Assembly (NCBI GenBank): GCA_021018995.1
Contig: CM037587.1
Coordinates: 92,067,251-92,131,250 of the forward strand
Length of the DNA: 64,000 nt
Direction: 5' to 3'
Source: Chloranthus sessilifolius
Lineage: Eukaryota > Streptophyta > Magnoliopsida > Chloranthales > Chloranthaceae
Below are positions 1 through 11,127 of this stretch, piece after piece (position 1 is the first letter of the stretch; each line of letters starts with the position of its first letter). Under the pieces are notes generated by a model, which searched no databases, was not told the origin of the DNA, and worked only from the letters and a program-made list of their open reading frames with translations. A program made the position numbers and the translations under genes.

Positions 1-420
1 GGCACCAACCATCATATCGAGCATGTCATCGAGCCTTGGTATGGGAAACCGATATTTAACTGTAATCTTATTGATTGCACGGCTATCCACACACATACGC
101 CATGCACCATCCTTCTTAGGAGTGAGTAGGGCAAGTACGGCACACGGGCTCACTCTCTAGGATGAACCCCTTCTGAAGGAGCTCATTGACTTGTCAAGTC
201 AACTCGGTGGGCTCAACAGGATTCAACCTGTAGTGGAGTAGGTTCGGTAAGATAGATCCAGGAACCAAGTCTATTGCGTGTTGGATATCACGCAGGGGAG
301 GGAGTTCGTTTGGTAAGTCTTCAGGGAAGACATCCGTAAACTCTTTCAAGATCAGCTCAACCTCCTTGGGACACTCGCTCACCGACTCGGGGAGCACTCT
401 TGACGGTGACGACTACGTAC
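1..420 (-). pseudogene. Reverse transcriptase N-terminal part of element A (pol fragment)
   Basis: The minus strand encodes the protease-RT linker ([20 protein letters not shown] near 260-330) and then the first RT blocks, with [20 protein letters not shown] near 40-100 followed by LDDMLDMM. These are the conserved blocks upstream of the catalytic YxDD of Ty3/Gypsy RT. The enzyme would copy element RNA into DNA inside a Gag particle. The frame is interrupted and the catalytic box lies outside the window. The same segment of element C, at 34028-34400, supports the call. Confidence 0.85.
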
Positions 421-463
421 ACCACACTCTCATCTAACGATGCTTTCTCGAATTCAGAAGGGC

Positions 464-856
464 TCACAATATTAATGGATTTAGCAAACTCGCCCTTCTT
501 TTCGACTTTGTTGGTCGATGGCGTTTTAGGAGGCAAACGGTGTAAAGTGATCTTCTTGCCTTTATGCATGACGTGCATATGTTTGATCGACCATAAAGAG
601 TCACGTCCATGTCGTAGAGCCACCGGCTTTCCAAAATGATATAGCCCACATCTATCGGCACCACATTATACCATAAGGTGTCTGAATAAGAACCTAACTG
701 AATCGGTACACGACACCTTTTCGACACGGGAATGGATGAAGAGTCAACCCCTGTGAGTTTATAAGGTCTCAGGTAGGCTTCAGGTGTAAACCCCAAGCGG
801 CGTACGTCATGAGTTGATACTACATTAGTGCAACTACCGCTATCCACGATGACCAT
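464..856 (-). pseudogene. Retropepsin-like aspartic protease segment of element A
   Basis: The frame contains IVDSGSCTNVVS, an aspartic protease active-site motif in which DSG replaces the usual DTG, followed by a typical retropepsin body with a GYIILESRWLYD motif (family form: LGRPWL). It lies between gag and RT, the expected order in gag-pro-pol. It would cut the polyprotein. It is out of frame with both neighbours, so the polyprotein is broken. The homologous part of element C is at 34495-34940. Confidence 0.8.
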
Positions 857-1057
857 ACAACTCTTTTCCCTAAATCTGGCAAAAGTGTGGAAGACCTTCT
901 CCCTTCACCAATCATCATTTTCATCCCGTTGAGGCTATGCAAGAGACACCTCACAACAAAAGCATGGCCAATCGCATCACCCTCCTCATCACTGGGTGTG
1001 TTGTCCGACTCAAACACTTCCTCTTCAACCACTACTTCACCGTCATCCTCCTCTCCC

Positions 1058-2076
1058 TCAATGAAGAAATTCCTTAGGGCATTGGGCGGCAAAGTGTCCC
1101 ATCCCATGACATTTATAGCACTTTACTGAAGAGTTATCCCTTAAGGATTCTCCGACTACACCTTTTCCCTTTTCAAACCTCATATTGGTAGGGACAGGCT
1201 GTGTAGGCTTGGGAGGAGGATTAAATCGCCCCTCACCAGATCGTTGACCACTATATTGTGGCTCGGTTCTCTTCACTACCGATGTTTTCAAATATCGTTC
1301 AAGATCTTGCACAACGACATAGCATCTTTCAAGAGTTTCCACGGGGTGAGAAATCAACTTTTTTGCAAATCAAGTCGCAATCCGGTGCGGAATCTAGAGA
1401 GAGTGATTTCAAGGTCTTCTGATACTTTGGCCCTCATCATGAATTCTTCAAATTTGGCAATGTAATCGGTCACGGGCATACCACCTTAGCGTAAGTTTTG
1501 CCACTGGTCAAGGAGGCGTTGGTGGTATGATCAAGGAACATACTTCTCAGTAAGTTGTTCCTTCATGTCGTCCCAATGGGTAATGGGAGGACAACCCGCA
1601 TTCACCCTTATGCACTCGACATTGAGCGAGAAAAGTCGAGCTTGACTAACCAATTTCATTTTAGCGAGTCTAACACAACGGTCGTCATTCATGGCGTACC
1701 AATCGACGTGTTGGTCCATGTCGGAAAGCCAATCGAGGAAGACGATAGGGTCCATTCTTCCATCGAAAGTCGGAATCTCAACTCGGACATTCTTAAGGAG
1801 TTGAACTCCGGGGTCATAGTCATCTCTATGATGATCCCTATGGTTCCGGTTCCGATTGTCTTGGCGACCATCGGATTCAAAGTGAGGACCTTCTCGCTCA
1901 TGGCATTGATCCCGGAATGCATCTTCCGCTTCTAATTGGTTGATTCGATCACGCAATCGACCATAAGAAATCCCTAAGGATGTTTGGGCTTGCTCTATGA
2001 TGTTTAAACGCTCTTTAATCGCACCCAATTCTTCTTGCATACCGTGAAGGGCATCAAGAATCTCATTCGAGGCCAT
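1058..2076 (-). pseudogene. Gag of element A (capsid and nucleocapsid), frameshifted
   Basis: The start chosen is the ATG at 2076 (MASNEILDAL), because elements C and E start at the matching place. The N-terminal part (1531-2076) has a predicted coiled coil (EELGAIKERLNIIEQ), an Arg/His/Asp-rich stretch and the retrotransposon Gag core (FDGRMDPIVFLDWLSDMD). The C-terminal part (1058-1357) has a CX2CX4HX4C zinc knuckle, CYKCHGMGHFAAQC. The two lie in different frames, with frameshifts between about 1360 and 1530. Gag would form the particle and bind the element RNA. Confidence 0.9.
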
Positions 2077-2195
2077 GGTGATCACAAATACCTATTAGGG
2101 TTCTAATATGGAATGCAATATGGACTCACAAAAGAAAAACAATGCAATAAAATAAATATGACAAGTACAGATGCCCTAACCTAGAAAACCTAGGT

Positions 2196-2206
2196 CTCTG
2201 ATACCA
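2196..2206 (-). promoter_or_regulatory. Primer binding site (initiator Met tRNA) of element A
   Basis: On the minus strand this reads TGGTATCAGAG, complementary to the 3' end of plant initiator methionine tRNA, and it sits 4 bases inside the 5' LTR. This fixes the element's orientation and its LTR edge. Confidence 0.92.
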
Positions 2207-2210
2207 AAAC

Positions 2211-3250
2211 TGACGCTGGATGGTAACCCTAAAATGCGTGAATATGATTTTGATGCAATTTTGCCGAAATTAAATAAATTAATTCAAGTTTTAATCGCAA
2301 AATTATCTTAAATACCTTAGGGTTTGAAGAATTTTGATAGGTAGATCACGCGAGATCCGGCTAGGGTCAAGTTCGATGCGCAAGTACTGTTAGATTTGTG
2401 GCGAGATCGGGCCTAGAGATAGAACTCTGACTTTTTTCAGGCTTTGGCGTTCGTCTTCGATCCGATGTAGATTCACGGGCTCGAACTAGGGCTGTGGGAA
2501 TAGGTTTATGGTTTTGTAATAGGCTTATGGTTTGGTTTAGGATTATGATTTAGAAAAGGGTTTTGGCTCTGTTTGATTTAGAGTTCCAAAAAGGGTTGAG
2601 GCTTTGGGATCAAGAAACCAATAGATTGAGATTTAGAAATCTTAGATCAATAAGGTCAAGGTTTAAGAGAAAACAAAGATGAATAGATAGCAGAGATAAT
2701 AAAAGATCAAAGCAAATAAATACCAAAAGATAACAGTTTTGGGAATCGCTCCCTTGGCCTCACACCAAACCCATCTCGGGAAGAAGAATATTCAAGCATA
2801 AAAGCATTCAAAATATTTAATAATCTAACAAAAAATTTTTACAAGCCTCTTTATATAGGCTACCAATAATTAATTCGAAATAAAGAGTCCTAATCAAAAT
2901 AAAACACTAAAAAGGCAATTTCCACATAAAATAACAAAGTCCCGTCGCTGGCAACACGACGTCCACGGACGTCCGTCCTGGAGGTCACGGACGTCCGTGA
3001 CCTACGGACACAAAACCACGGACATTCGTGGGGCACTGCAGATGTCCGTGCTCCAAAACAATGAGGTGCCTAAAATCCGGACATCCGTGCTGAATCTACA
3101 GACGTCCGTCGCCTGATACGCCTGTTGTCGTCCTTTTGCCTTCGTTTCTCCCTTGAAGCTGATGTACTCGGGCTCTCTCTTCGCTTCTTTCGACGCCGGT
3201 AGAAGCGATGTGGTCCAAAACCAATGTCCACGTACTCGGCGTCCCCGTCA
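2211..3250 (-). repeat. 5' LTR of element A
   Basis: The LTR is 1,040 bp with TGACG/CGTCA ends, beside the primer site. A TATA-like box lies at 2850-2857 (minus strand TATATAAA). The U3 part (about 2945-3120) holds several copies of a palindromic core around GACGTC, such as ACGGACGTCCGT. Related LTRs occur at 17417, 19184, 22172 and 36294, and more distantly at 30607, 33061 and 48554. Confidence 0.93.
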
Positions 3251-3265
3251 TTAGGTTATGTCAGT

Positions 3266-3541
3266 TTTGACACCCATGCCTAAATGTCAGACATCCGGGT
3301 TGCACTTAGGCTGTTTGGATTTTGACAATCATACTTAAGTCTAAATATTCGGGGTTGCATTTAGGAAGTTGGGTCTCGACACCCATGCCTATGCCCCTTA
3401 TATATTTGGGTTGTATTTAGGATATGATGGGTCTTGACGCCACCCCTAAATCCTTATATATTCAGGTTGCGGTTAGGAATTCGAGTCTTGACACCATACC
3501 TAAACCCTTGTATATTCAAGCTGCATTTACGAATTCGAGCC
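3266..3541. repeat. Degenerate tandem repeat, about 55-65 bp unit
   Basis: About five units share the pattern TTGACACCCATGCCTAAA ... TATATTCGGGTTGCATTTAGG. Spacing and sequence drift between units. A similar arrangement (ACCTAAATG ... TTAGG) occurs at 8110-8260, so this is probably one end of dispersed repeat X. No coding frame was seen. Confidence 0.7.
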
Positions 3542-3589
3542 GAAACCCTTATATTTCGTGTTTAAACCCTTCTCTTATGGATAAGGGGC

Positions 3590-4841
3590 CTAAGTTCTAA
3601 TGGTTTTCCCCTCTCACGAGAACGGTATAACTCGATACTGAAGTTAATTCTCTTACGAGAGGACCATGACTCCACATGACCTTAACTTAAGGAGTTTCCC
3701 TCCTGATTCAAGTCATCGATCCTTTAAATTAAGGGTTCGAACCTTAACCTTGGGCTAGGAAATTTCCTTGGAGCGGGTCCAACCCGAGTCACAAAACTAA
3801 CAAATTTAGGCCCCCTTCTAAAGGGGTCAAAATATAATAGTAGATCTATACTCCTTACGACGAGGTGATGATGAAGAGGATACGCTTACGGGATGATCAT
3901 CAATCCACGTAATCGCGATCAACCTCCATCCCTACTGGAGTTTCTCTCGCGGTTCGGGCCATCAATCCCTTAAATTAAGCGTTCAGACCTTAACCTCGAG
4001 ATTAGAAATTCCTTTCAAAAAGAGGTTAGGTCCAATCCGATAACACGCAAGGTCAAAGATTGCCCAAGTAAAATGTCCCACCATGATCGATGAAGATCCT
4101 AACCACGCAACGACTTCAATGGGCCATAATGGGCTAAGGCCCAAACTATGTGAATAATGACCAGCTATTCTGGATCAAACTCCACGTGATGTGCAAACCT
4201 AGGTTCGAATCACTAAAGTTAAAACCCGATCCCCAGAGGATTCGGTTCGACTCAATAAAGATAAAATCTGAATTCTAAGGAATTCGATGGTTTTGACTAA
4301 GGTTAAGACTTCTCAATGCTAATGATTCTAATGGCCAAGTATCGAAAGAAAACAATGGACCCATAATTCAATTTCACATTCAAGACTCAGCATTAGGACA
4401 TGATACTAAAGCTCGTCCATGAACTTATTTCGCCCGAGAACATATCCATTATCCTTCGTGGTTACCCATCGACAAGATATGACTTCTTGCGTGAAGGTTA
4501 TACATCCGTTTACCTGTGTTCCACATCGAGTGGATTTCGGATGAACAAAGCATGCTAATTGTTCGCCTCTGAAGATTCCAACGGTGAAGACGAAGATGAT
4601 GATGGTAATGCCATTAAAGACATAGAATCTAGGGATTTTCAGAGATGTACACTGTAAGTTTCATAGCTTTTAATCAAAGGTATTCATTTATTTGATGTAA
4701 TTAAAGGGCATCAAGAGCGATACTCAGAAGTGAAAAGTCCACCATTATCAATAAAACCATCTCCTAGCAAGGATAAATTTGAAGTAATTTGTTTATGTCA
4801 ATGAAATTTTATCTATTTCTTACGTAAATTTGTTGTGAACA
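3590..4841 (+). repeat. Dispersed repeat X, copy 1
   Basis: The segment shares ordered blocks with 8450-9787 and 14320-15112. These are a 'cgcggttcgggc ... ccttaacctcgag' block near 3940-4010, a GAAGACGAAGATGATGATG block near 4588, a 'tcaataaaaccatctcctag' block near 4750, and a common end AAATTTGTTGTGAAC near 4827-4841. No long frame survives. It may be the end of an unclassified LTR element or a non-autonomous derivative; the class is not resolved. Confidence 0.65.
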
Positions 4842-6929
4842 TGAGGATGACTATTACATGCATTACCAACTCTCCATTTTTACAACTATTATGTAATTTC
4901 ATTTGCATGTATCTTATATATATTGTATAATTGAAGTTTACATATAGTTAATAACTAAAGTTTAAAATTTGTTGAAAATATATCTATTTTTATTTAGAAC
5001 TCATCTACCCCTAGCGAATCGGATTCGCTTGGATTTAGCGAACCACGAATTATGAACCCAAATTCGAACCGAGCAAACCGCCGAATCAGGTACCATTTCT
5101 TGTGAATACTACTTGGATAGTATACATATATATTGACACTTCATCTGTATTTGGGCATATTATTCGTAGATGTATGATTCACACACACACTAGACTATTA
5201 TCTCAAATTCAAAAGTATAATCCACGTAGAAATGCATGATATGCCTTCGGCATGACGTAGTTCGTACCTCGGTAATGTTCCCTAGATAATGCAGGAATCA
5301 CATCCTTCAGGAACATGGTAGTATGGGAGGCCATGTGAAGTGCAGTGATCAGGAATCATCCATTGCTAGGGTAAGGCATTATTCGAAACCTTTCTACAAT
5401 CTGGCTATCTAAATAATGAGTTAAACTCTAAGATTGTATTTGAAAGGAAGTATGTTAAGTAGCTTTTTGAATGCCAAGTGATTCCATCTCATGGAACCTA
5501 AGAAATGAGGATGCACTAGGCTATTATTTGCATTGATTAGACAAGTACGCAGGACCTAAGATGCACACCTCTTATGAATGTGACTCATGGAACCTAAGCC
5601 ATGAGGTTTGCTCTATGCAATAGCAAGTGAACGGGACCTAAGATGGGAAATTGTGGTTTAATATGATCAACGCGAAATATGATACAAGTTCAAGTAAGCT
5701 AAGAAGGCAAGCAAGAGTCAACCATGATTGTTTCACATTTATGTCGGATACCATGAGCCGTGGTGCACGATGCCCCAATACCTACAAGATAATGGTATTT
5801 ATATGCCACACAAATTAAGGAAGATGTACAAGTGGAAACCTAAAGTGCTTCAGCATAAGTTAAAACTTCAAGGGGGATTGTATAGTGTACCTGATTCGTA
5901 AGGTATAAGTATATTATCAAGGGTGCTCTGACATGTCTCTATGTCATCACTAGTTCTTGTAAATACAAGCACTTCGGCGATAGGTATCCTTGCCAGTTCC
6001 TACTTAATAAACTCAAACTACTTGGGGAGAGTTAGTTATGATTTATTCGATAACCTATAAAAGAAGGGAGAAAAAGAAATTGCATGCCAAAACTGTGTAG
6101 TTTATGAAAACCTAACTTAGAATAAACATAAAGACACGATGCACACCTATGAACCTATATATGCACATGTTCAGCACACTTCATGTTATGATTCATATTA
6201 TTAGTTCATGTATGATATACTTGAGACACATGTTTTATTGATTTAAGCCGTATCAGTTTATACTTCCACATACAAGGTTACATGTTACACCCCTGATTAT
6301 ACAATTACAGGTATTGGAGATCACGACGTTCTTATTGAGGGGCTTGAGTCGGTTGACCCAGAATGTTTAGAGGATCCTTAGCCGGAGGACTATTTTCCCT
6401 CATATTGAGTTATGAGATAAGGATTTGGTGAGATTTAGATAGGGATTTAGACATCATGACAATTTTATAGAGATACTTTATTTTGCTTTCAGTATATGTT
6501 ACTGGATGGAATTTCTATTTTTTGGGGACATGAATTATATTATTTCTTTCACTGACTTTCAGTTTTTTTATTGGTTATTTATTTATTTAATGTTCTACAA
6601 AAATGGCTTGAAATTATTAAATCCCAAGAGAGAATGAAGTATGCAAGGCGAGTTATGCTGGTGATGATTTGAATTTCTGTCTTCTTCTCAGATGTGGAAA
6701 TTTGGGTCATTACATTAAATGGCTCAAGGATAGACTCCCTCTCCATCATGGTTCGTCATCAAATACTAAGGGCCTCTCTATCTTCTCAATGGGGCAATTA
6801 TAATATATTCACAAGAAAACAATTGCATACAAGGTTGGGCTAGCATGAATTACTCTTCTCCATTGGAATGGAAATATATGCCTAATGCAGTCAGTCCAAT
6901 TTGGTCCTATGCATCCCTTTAAGTTTTAT
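4842..6929. other. Non-coding stretch, no gene recognised
   Basis: The DNA is AT-rich and intergenic in character. A short repeated phrase, CATGGAACCTAAG or close variants, recurs at about 5492, 5587 and 5630. The part from about 6180 to 6760 resembles degraded LTR-type sequence, with a 'gggtcattaca' end near 6703, but no partner was found. I could not support any gene here. Confidence 0.5.
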
Positions 6930-7150
6930 TTATATACATTGTTGCCGCCTAGGCGGCCCACACGTTATTTGTGTCCTTTTTTTAGGATAAAATAAAATAA
7001 TATATATATATATATATAAGAGAGAAGATAAATAGAAACACACGCAACAAACCCTAAAAGATTTGTGTCGCAAATATAGATCTGGATTATAGTCACAAAT
7101 AGTTTGTCTTTTTATGATAAAGTAAATGTAAAAAGAGAAGAGAGTATACA
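6930..7150. repeat. Palindrome and short (TA)n tract
   Basis: A perfect 14-bp palindrome GCCGCCTAGGCGGC starts near 6945, and a TA microsatellite lies near 6999-7018. A related GCCGCCTA...GCCTAGGCCCC stretch occurs near 10130-10165 followed by TTGACAACCTTG. The two could be the ends of an old transposon, but the terminal sequences agree only loosely. Confidence 0.4.
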
Positions 7151-7179
7151 CAAATTATTTGTCTTTTAAATATTTAATA

Positions 7180-7312
7180 ATAAATGATTGGAGAAAATAG
7201 AAGACACAAAAATGTTTCTTTTCTTCCGGAAGAGATGAATAAAGGATGAGAGAAAATAGAAGACACAGGAATGTGTCTTTTCTTACGGAAGATATGACCC
7301 ATGCAAGGAGGC
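7180..7312. repeat. Tandem duplication of about 63 bp
   Basis: Two head-to-tail units each carry GAGAAAATAGAAGACACA, then an AATGT(G/T)TCTTTTCTT core, CGGAAGA and TATGA or GATGA. They differ at a handful of bases. The short frames predicted over them look like chance. Confidence 0.7.
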
Positions 7313-7820
7313 CCTTGCGTGGGTCTCCTATCATTTCTTTTTCTCTCTCTTTCTCCCTATTTTCACTCGTCTCTACCTCATTTTTCTCTCGATCTTCTTT
7401 CTTTGGCCTTTCTCTTCGCTTATGGCCCACGCAGGGCCATCTCCATCTCTTTTCTTTCCTCCTTTCTCTCTTTTCTTCTTCTCCTACGTTTTCTCTCTAT
7501 TATCCTTCTCTCTTCAATAGCCCACGAAGGTCACCTGCGTGGGCCATCTCTTTCCCAACTCTCATTTTTCTCCTTTCTTTTCTCCTTGTCTCTCTCTCGA
7601 AATATGGCTCATGCAGGGCACCTGCATGGGCCATCTCACTCTTCTCTTCTCCTCTTTTCTCTCTCAATGTCTAATTCTCTTTCAAAATGGTCCATGCAGC
7701 CACCTCCGTGGGCCATCTTCGAACATGGGTCCTCTCTTTTCTCTGTTTAAACAAATAACTACCTGCGTAGGCCAGATATCTGGAGAAGATTCTTCTCTCA
7801 ATTCGCATAAAGGCTAAGGC
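7313..7820. repeat. Pyrimidine-rich tract with repeated GCCCACGCAGG / CCTGCGTGGGCC motifs
   Basis: About 500 bp of C/T-rich plus-strand sequence is punctuated every 60-100 bases by a short near-palindromic motif (GGCCCACGCAGGGCC, CACCTGCGTGGGCC, CACCTGCATGGGCC). The overlapping Ser/Leu/Phe-rich frames are compositional by-products and are not annotated as genes. A shorter tract of the same kind occurs near 40910-41060. Confidence 0.65.
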
Positions 7821-8099
7821 CCGCGCAGCCCTCACAACCCTTGATTTTGTGAAACTCTTGCAGAATCGTAGGATTATAACTTCTCGTAACCGCTACAATA
7901 AATCTATAAATAGCAGATCCCTTCTCATTATCCAAATCCGAAAATTCTTACGCGAGAGCCCTGCCGAAAACTTCTCCGACTTAGATTCTTTTGCAAGAGA
8001 CCTTAAGGTATCTCCGAGATTTTTTCCGTTCTCTCTTCTTCTCCTTTGACTTCTATTTAGAATGTACGGGAGAGAAAAAATCCAGATTAAATTCTAAAT

Positions 8100-9787
8100 T
8101 TGGATTGTTTCGGATACGGGTGCATATTGGATAAGAGCTACGACCCTTACCTAAATGTGGTGCGCTTAGGATAAGAGTTTACAGCTCTTACCTAAGTATA
8201 ATTTAGGGTTGCAATTTGGGATTATGAGTTACGGCACATACCAAATTCCTTGTGTACCTGGAGATAATTATGCTAAGTGGGTACAACCCCTCGCTTAACT
8301 CTTAGTACGCTCGGATTTCAAACACAAATCTGAAACTCGTATGGGTTGCAAATCACGAATCTAAAGAATGATTCCGGACTTCGACACCCGAAATACTCAT
8401 CTACAACGACTCACAACCATCAGATTTACAAGTTCTAAATCATGCCCCGAAATTAGAGTTTCCCTCGCGGTTCGGGTCATCACTCCCTCAAATATAGGGT
8501 TTGGATCTCAACCTCGAGATCGGATATTCCTTTATGATGTTGGTAAATTTTAATTTTTTGATATACAAATAATTGGGCCGCCCCTGCCCTAGTCGTGCTT
8601 GCCCTAGCCATGCCAGCGTGGGTCGTCCCCACCCTGGTCATGCCTAGCCGTCCCTGCATTGGTCAGCACCGCTTAGGTTGTAGCTTTGGCAGTCCTCGCA
8701 TGGGTTAAATATTTTTATGACCAATTCGTTGACTTTTAGTCAAACTATCATAATACAAGATTGTAACAAGATCCTACGGTGAATTTGATACATGTTGGCT
8801 AAATCTTATAATTTTGGTCAAATCCAACGGTGGGCTCCTTGACCTTTGGTCAAACGATCATAATACGAGATCCTACGATAGATTTATTACATGTTTACCA
8901 AATCTTATAATTTTAGTCAAATCCAACGTGAAATCGTTGATTTTTGATCAAACGATCATAATACGAAATTATATCGAGATCCAACGGTGAATTTGTTACA
9001 TCTTGATCAAATCTTATGATTTTGGTCAAATCTAACAGTGGACTCGTTGAATTTTAGCCAAACAGTCATAATATGAGACCGTAATAAGATCCAACGATGG
9101 ATTTATTATGTATTGATCAAATCTCAATGTTTTGGTCAAATCCAACGGTGGATTCATTAATTTTACGTTAAATGATCGTATCATAAGATCATTACATGAT
9201 CTAATGGTAAAATCATCACAAAATAACCTATGATGATCAAATCCTAAGGACTTTGATGACATCCGACCAGTGATTAGATACCCCATAACCAAAAGTGTTA
9301 ATTCTTTGGATGACCAGACATCAGAAAATGAACCCGGTGTTTGAATTTGTCTTCTAGACAGGTGAGAATGAATTCATTATGAAACTCATCCACGAACTCC
9401 TCATGCCCATATTTGACCATGCCTATCGATCGGATGGGTCTAACTTTCGGAGAATAAGCTCTCTCATATGACGTCCTTTATTTCACATCGCCCAAGTCTC
9501 TGACGAAGAGAGCATACTATGCGTCCATCTTGTACCGTAAAGACGAAGATATTAATGAAGACTTAGACTTAGGATTTATTTTATTTATTTTAGAAATGTA
9601 ATTACTCTACTTTTCTTTAGTAGCTTTTAATCAGAGGTATTCGGTTTTGATTTAATTAACGGGGAATCAATTGCGATACCCGAAAGTATAAAATCCGTCA
9701 TTTTCAATAAAACAGTCTCCTAGCGAGGGGAAATTTGTTATGATTGATTTTGTTGGATTATATTCTACACAAATTTATTGTTTACAG
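8100..9787 (+). repeat. Dispersed repeat X, copy 2
   Basis: Blocks in the order seen in copy 1 recur: the ACCTAAATG/TTAGG repeats (8140-8260), the CTCGCGGTTCGGGTCATC block (8464-8480), an AAGACGAAGATATTAATGAAG block (about 9540), GGTATTCGGTTTTGATTTAA (9637), TCAATAAAACAGTCTCCTAG (about 9703) and the common end ACAAATTTATTGTTTAC (to 9787). A 110-bp tandem array (8722-9270) sits between the halves, so this copy is expanded. No functional frame was found. Confidence 0.65.
8722..9270. repeat. Tandem array, about 110-bp unit, five degenerate copies
   Basis: Each unit runs through CGTTGA-TTTTGGTCAAACGATCATAATACGA, then AAGATCCAACGGTGAATTTGTTACATG, then TTGATCAAATCTTATGATTTTGGTCAAATCCAACGGTGG, with substitutions and small gaps (longest phrases abbreviated here as blocks). 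The last unit is the most diverged. The minus-strand frame at 9032-9292 is an artefact of the array. Confidence 0.8.
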
Positions 9788-10690
9788 AACCGTTTTTCGT
9801 TACAACATTTTTTTTTTAAGTTAAAAAAGACTTTTTATCTAAAACCATAAAGTTCTTACGACAAGATCTTATCCTACTAAAGTTGAGATAGAAATTTAAA
9901 GCCCTTAATACTAGCATCCGAGCAAGCAAAACCCTTGTGTTGTCTCGATTCTTCTCACGGGTTCGCCTCTTCTCTTGGCTATTTCGGGAAGGAAAAGAAC
10001 AAAGGAGGAGGAAGAAGGAGCACGTACGGTAATATGGTTGGGTTTAGGATCAGCTGGAATTGACCAGTTGATTTTTCGTATTTCACTTTTCATGGATATT
10101 TTGCTACAAATATATATAAAAAAGTATTTGCCGCCTACGCCCCAAGGGGATTCGCTGCCTAGGCCCCGCTTCGCGCATTTGACAACCTTGTTTATAAAGA
10201 CATTGTGCACTTTTCACTTGATAAAAATTGGTAAATAAAATACAAAAATCAAGCTTAAACACTCAAAAAATGTTATATAGATTTGAGTTATTAAAGAATA
10301 AATATCATATAAAGCAGTGTTGTAATCTAGTTTGAATTTGACATGTTGGTAGCTTACAACCAAAGTCTTTACACCAATTATTTGAATGTGTATTTTTTTG
10401 TTACCATAACTATTGGATCAAAAATTATAAAGCACGTCTAATAATAACTTTCAACATATTATATTCTTATATACTATAAAATTGATTATTCCAAAGCATT
10501 CGAAATACCAATTTATAGGCATAAAAATCTTTACGGCAAGATCCTCCAAGTTCTTCTCAATATAGTACCTTGGAATGGTGGAATCATTAAGCGGATAGAG
10601 AAAATATGCAAAAGAAGATAAATAATTAGTTTCAATGTAAGGACACCAATATATTTAAAATGCAAGAATTTGGGACACAATAATAATCAT
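9788..10690. other. Non-coding stretch, no gene recognised
   Basis: The DNA is AT-rich. Near 10120-10195 is a GC-rich patch ending in TTTGACAACCTTG, which resembles a transposon end, but no confident partner was found. On the minus strand at about 10510-10565 a short frame reads YYIEKNLEDLAVK; it is coding-like but unplaced and I do not annotate it as an exon. Confidence 0.45.
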
Positions 10691-10721
10691 ATGAGAGATC
10701 GACTCTGGTCACCGGAATCAA

Positions 10722-11059
10722 TAGATGGGATGCTCACTTGTGCACTTGTTTTGCCATGTGCCACACATCCTTGATCAATCTTCGTCCAAGTGGTTAGGCA
10801 TCATTGTGACTTTCATTTAGCCCCAAAATACACCCAGAAGCAGATTAGTACCATCAAATCCAAGCACGTCAATAAGAATCCTATGTTAAATGTGGACAAA
10901 TATATATATTAAAGAGCCCTGGATCGAATGGTTAAAATCGTTTGATGGGCACCAATTTTAGGCTAACATCAGCTCACATGATTTGCACTTTGGACGAAGT
11001 GAATTGGCCAAGGATGTGTGCCACATGGTAAAAAAAGTGAACAAGGGAGCATCCCATTT
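10722..11059. mobile_element. MITE-like inverted repeat
   Basis: The left arm (10722-10792: GATGGGATGCTCACTTG, CCATGTGCCACACATCCTTG, CTTCGTCCAAGTG) is repeated as an imperfect reverse complement on the right (10988-11059: TTTGGACGAAGTG, AAGGATGTGTGCCACATGG, GAGCATCCCATT). The arms are about 70 bp and enclose about 195 bp of non-coding sequence. This is the structure of a miniature inverted-repeat element. The outer edges and target duplication could not be fixed. It lies 68 bp from a PP2C exon. Confidence 0.75.
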
Positions 11060-11127
11060 ACTGATGCAGTTGATGCTCCATCCATACATAATATAGTTAG
11101 GGCATTAGCAGGAGTAATTATACTCAC

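Larger units (their letters stand above)
1..3250 (-). mobile_element. Ty3/Gypsy chromovirus element A, 5' part, cut by the window edge
   Basis: This is a minus-strand LTR retrotransposon. Reading leftward from its 5' LTR (2211-3250) come a primer binding site, gag with a CCHC knuckle, an aspartic protease and the start of reverse transcriptase, which runs off the window at base 1. It is the same family as element C: the two align along gag, protease and RT, for example A 1-420 against C near 34099-34500. Several frameshifts and stops split the coding region, so it looks inactive. The 5 bases outside the LTR are TTAGG (3251-3255); the partner duplication lies outside the window. Confidence 0.93.

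Noticed and set aside
7246-7817. Three overlapping plus-strand frames of 92-149 codons
   Set aside because: They arise from a pyrimidine-rich tract, overlap in all three phases, and are Ser/Leu/Phe-rich with no domain.
9032-9292. Minus-strand frame of 86 codons
   Set aside because: It is an artefact of the 110-bp tandem array; the sequence simply repeats.
6938-10195. A single transposon with GCCGCCTAGGC-bearing ends
   Set aside because: The left CATTGTTGCCGCC and right CAAGGTTGTCAAAT termini agree too loosely, and no transposase lies between them.
10510-10565. Minus-strand YYIEKNLEDLAVK as a possible next PP2C exon
   Set aside because: No acceptor gives the phase required after 11128, and I could not tie the words to a PP2C family block.
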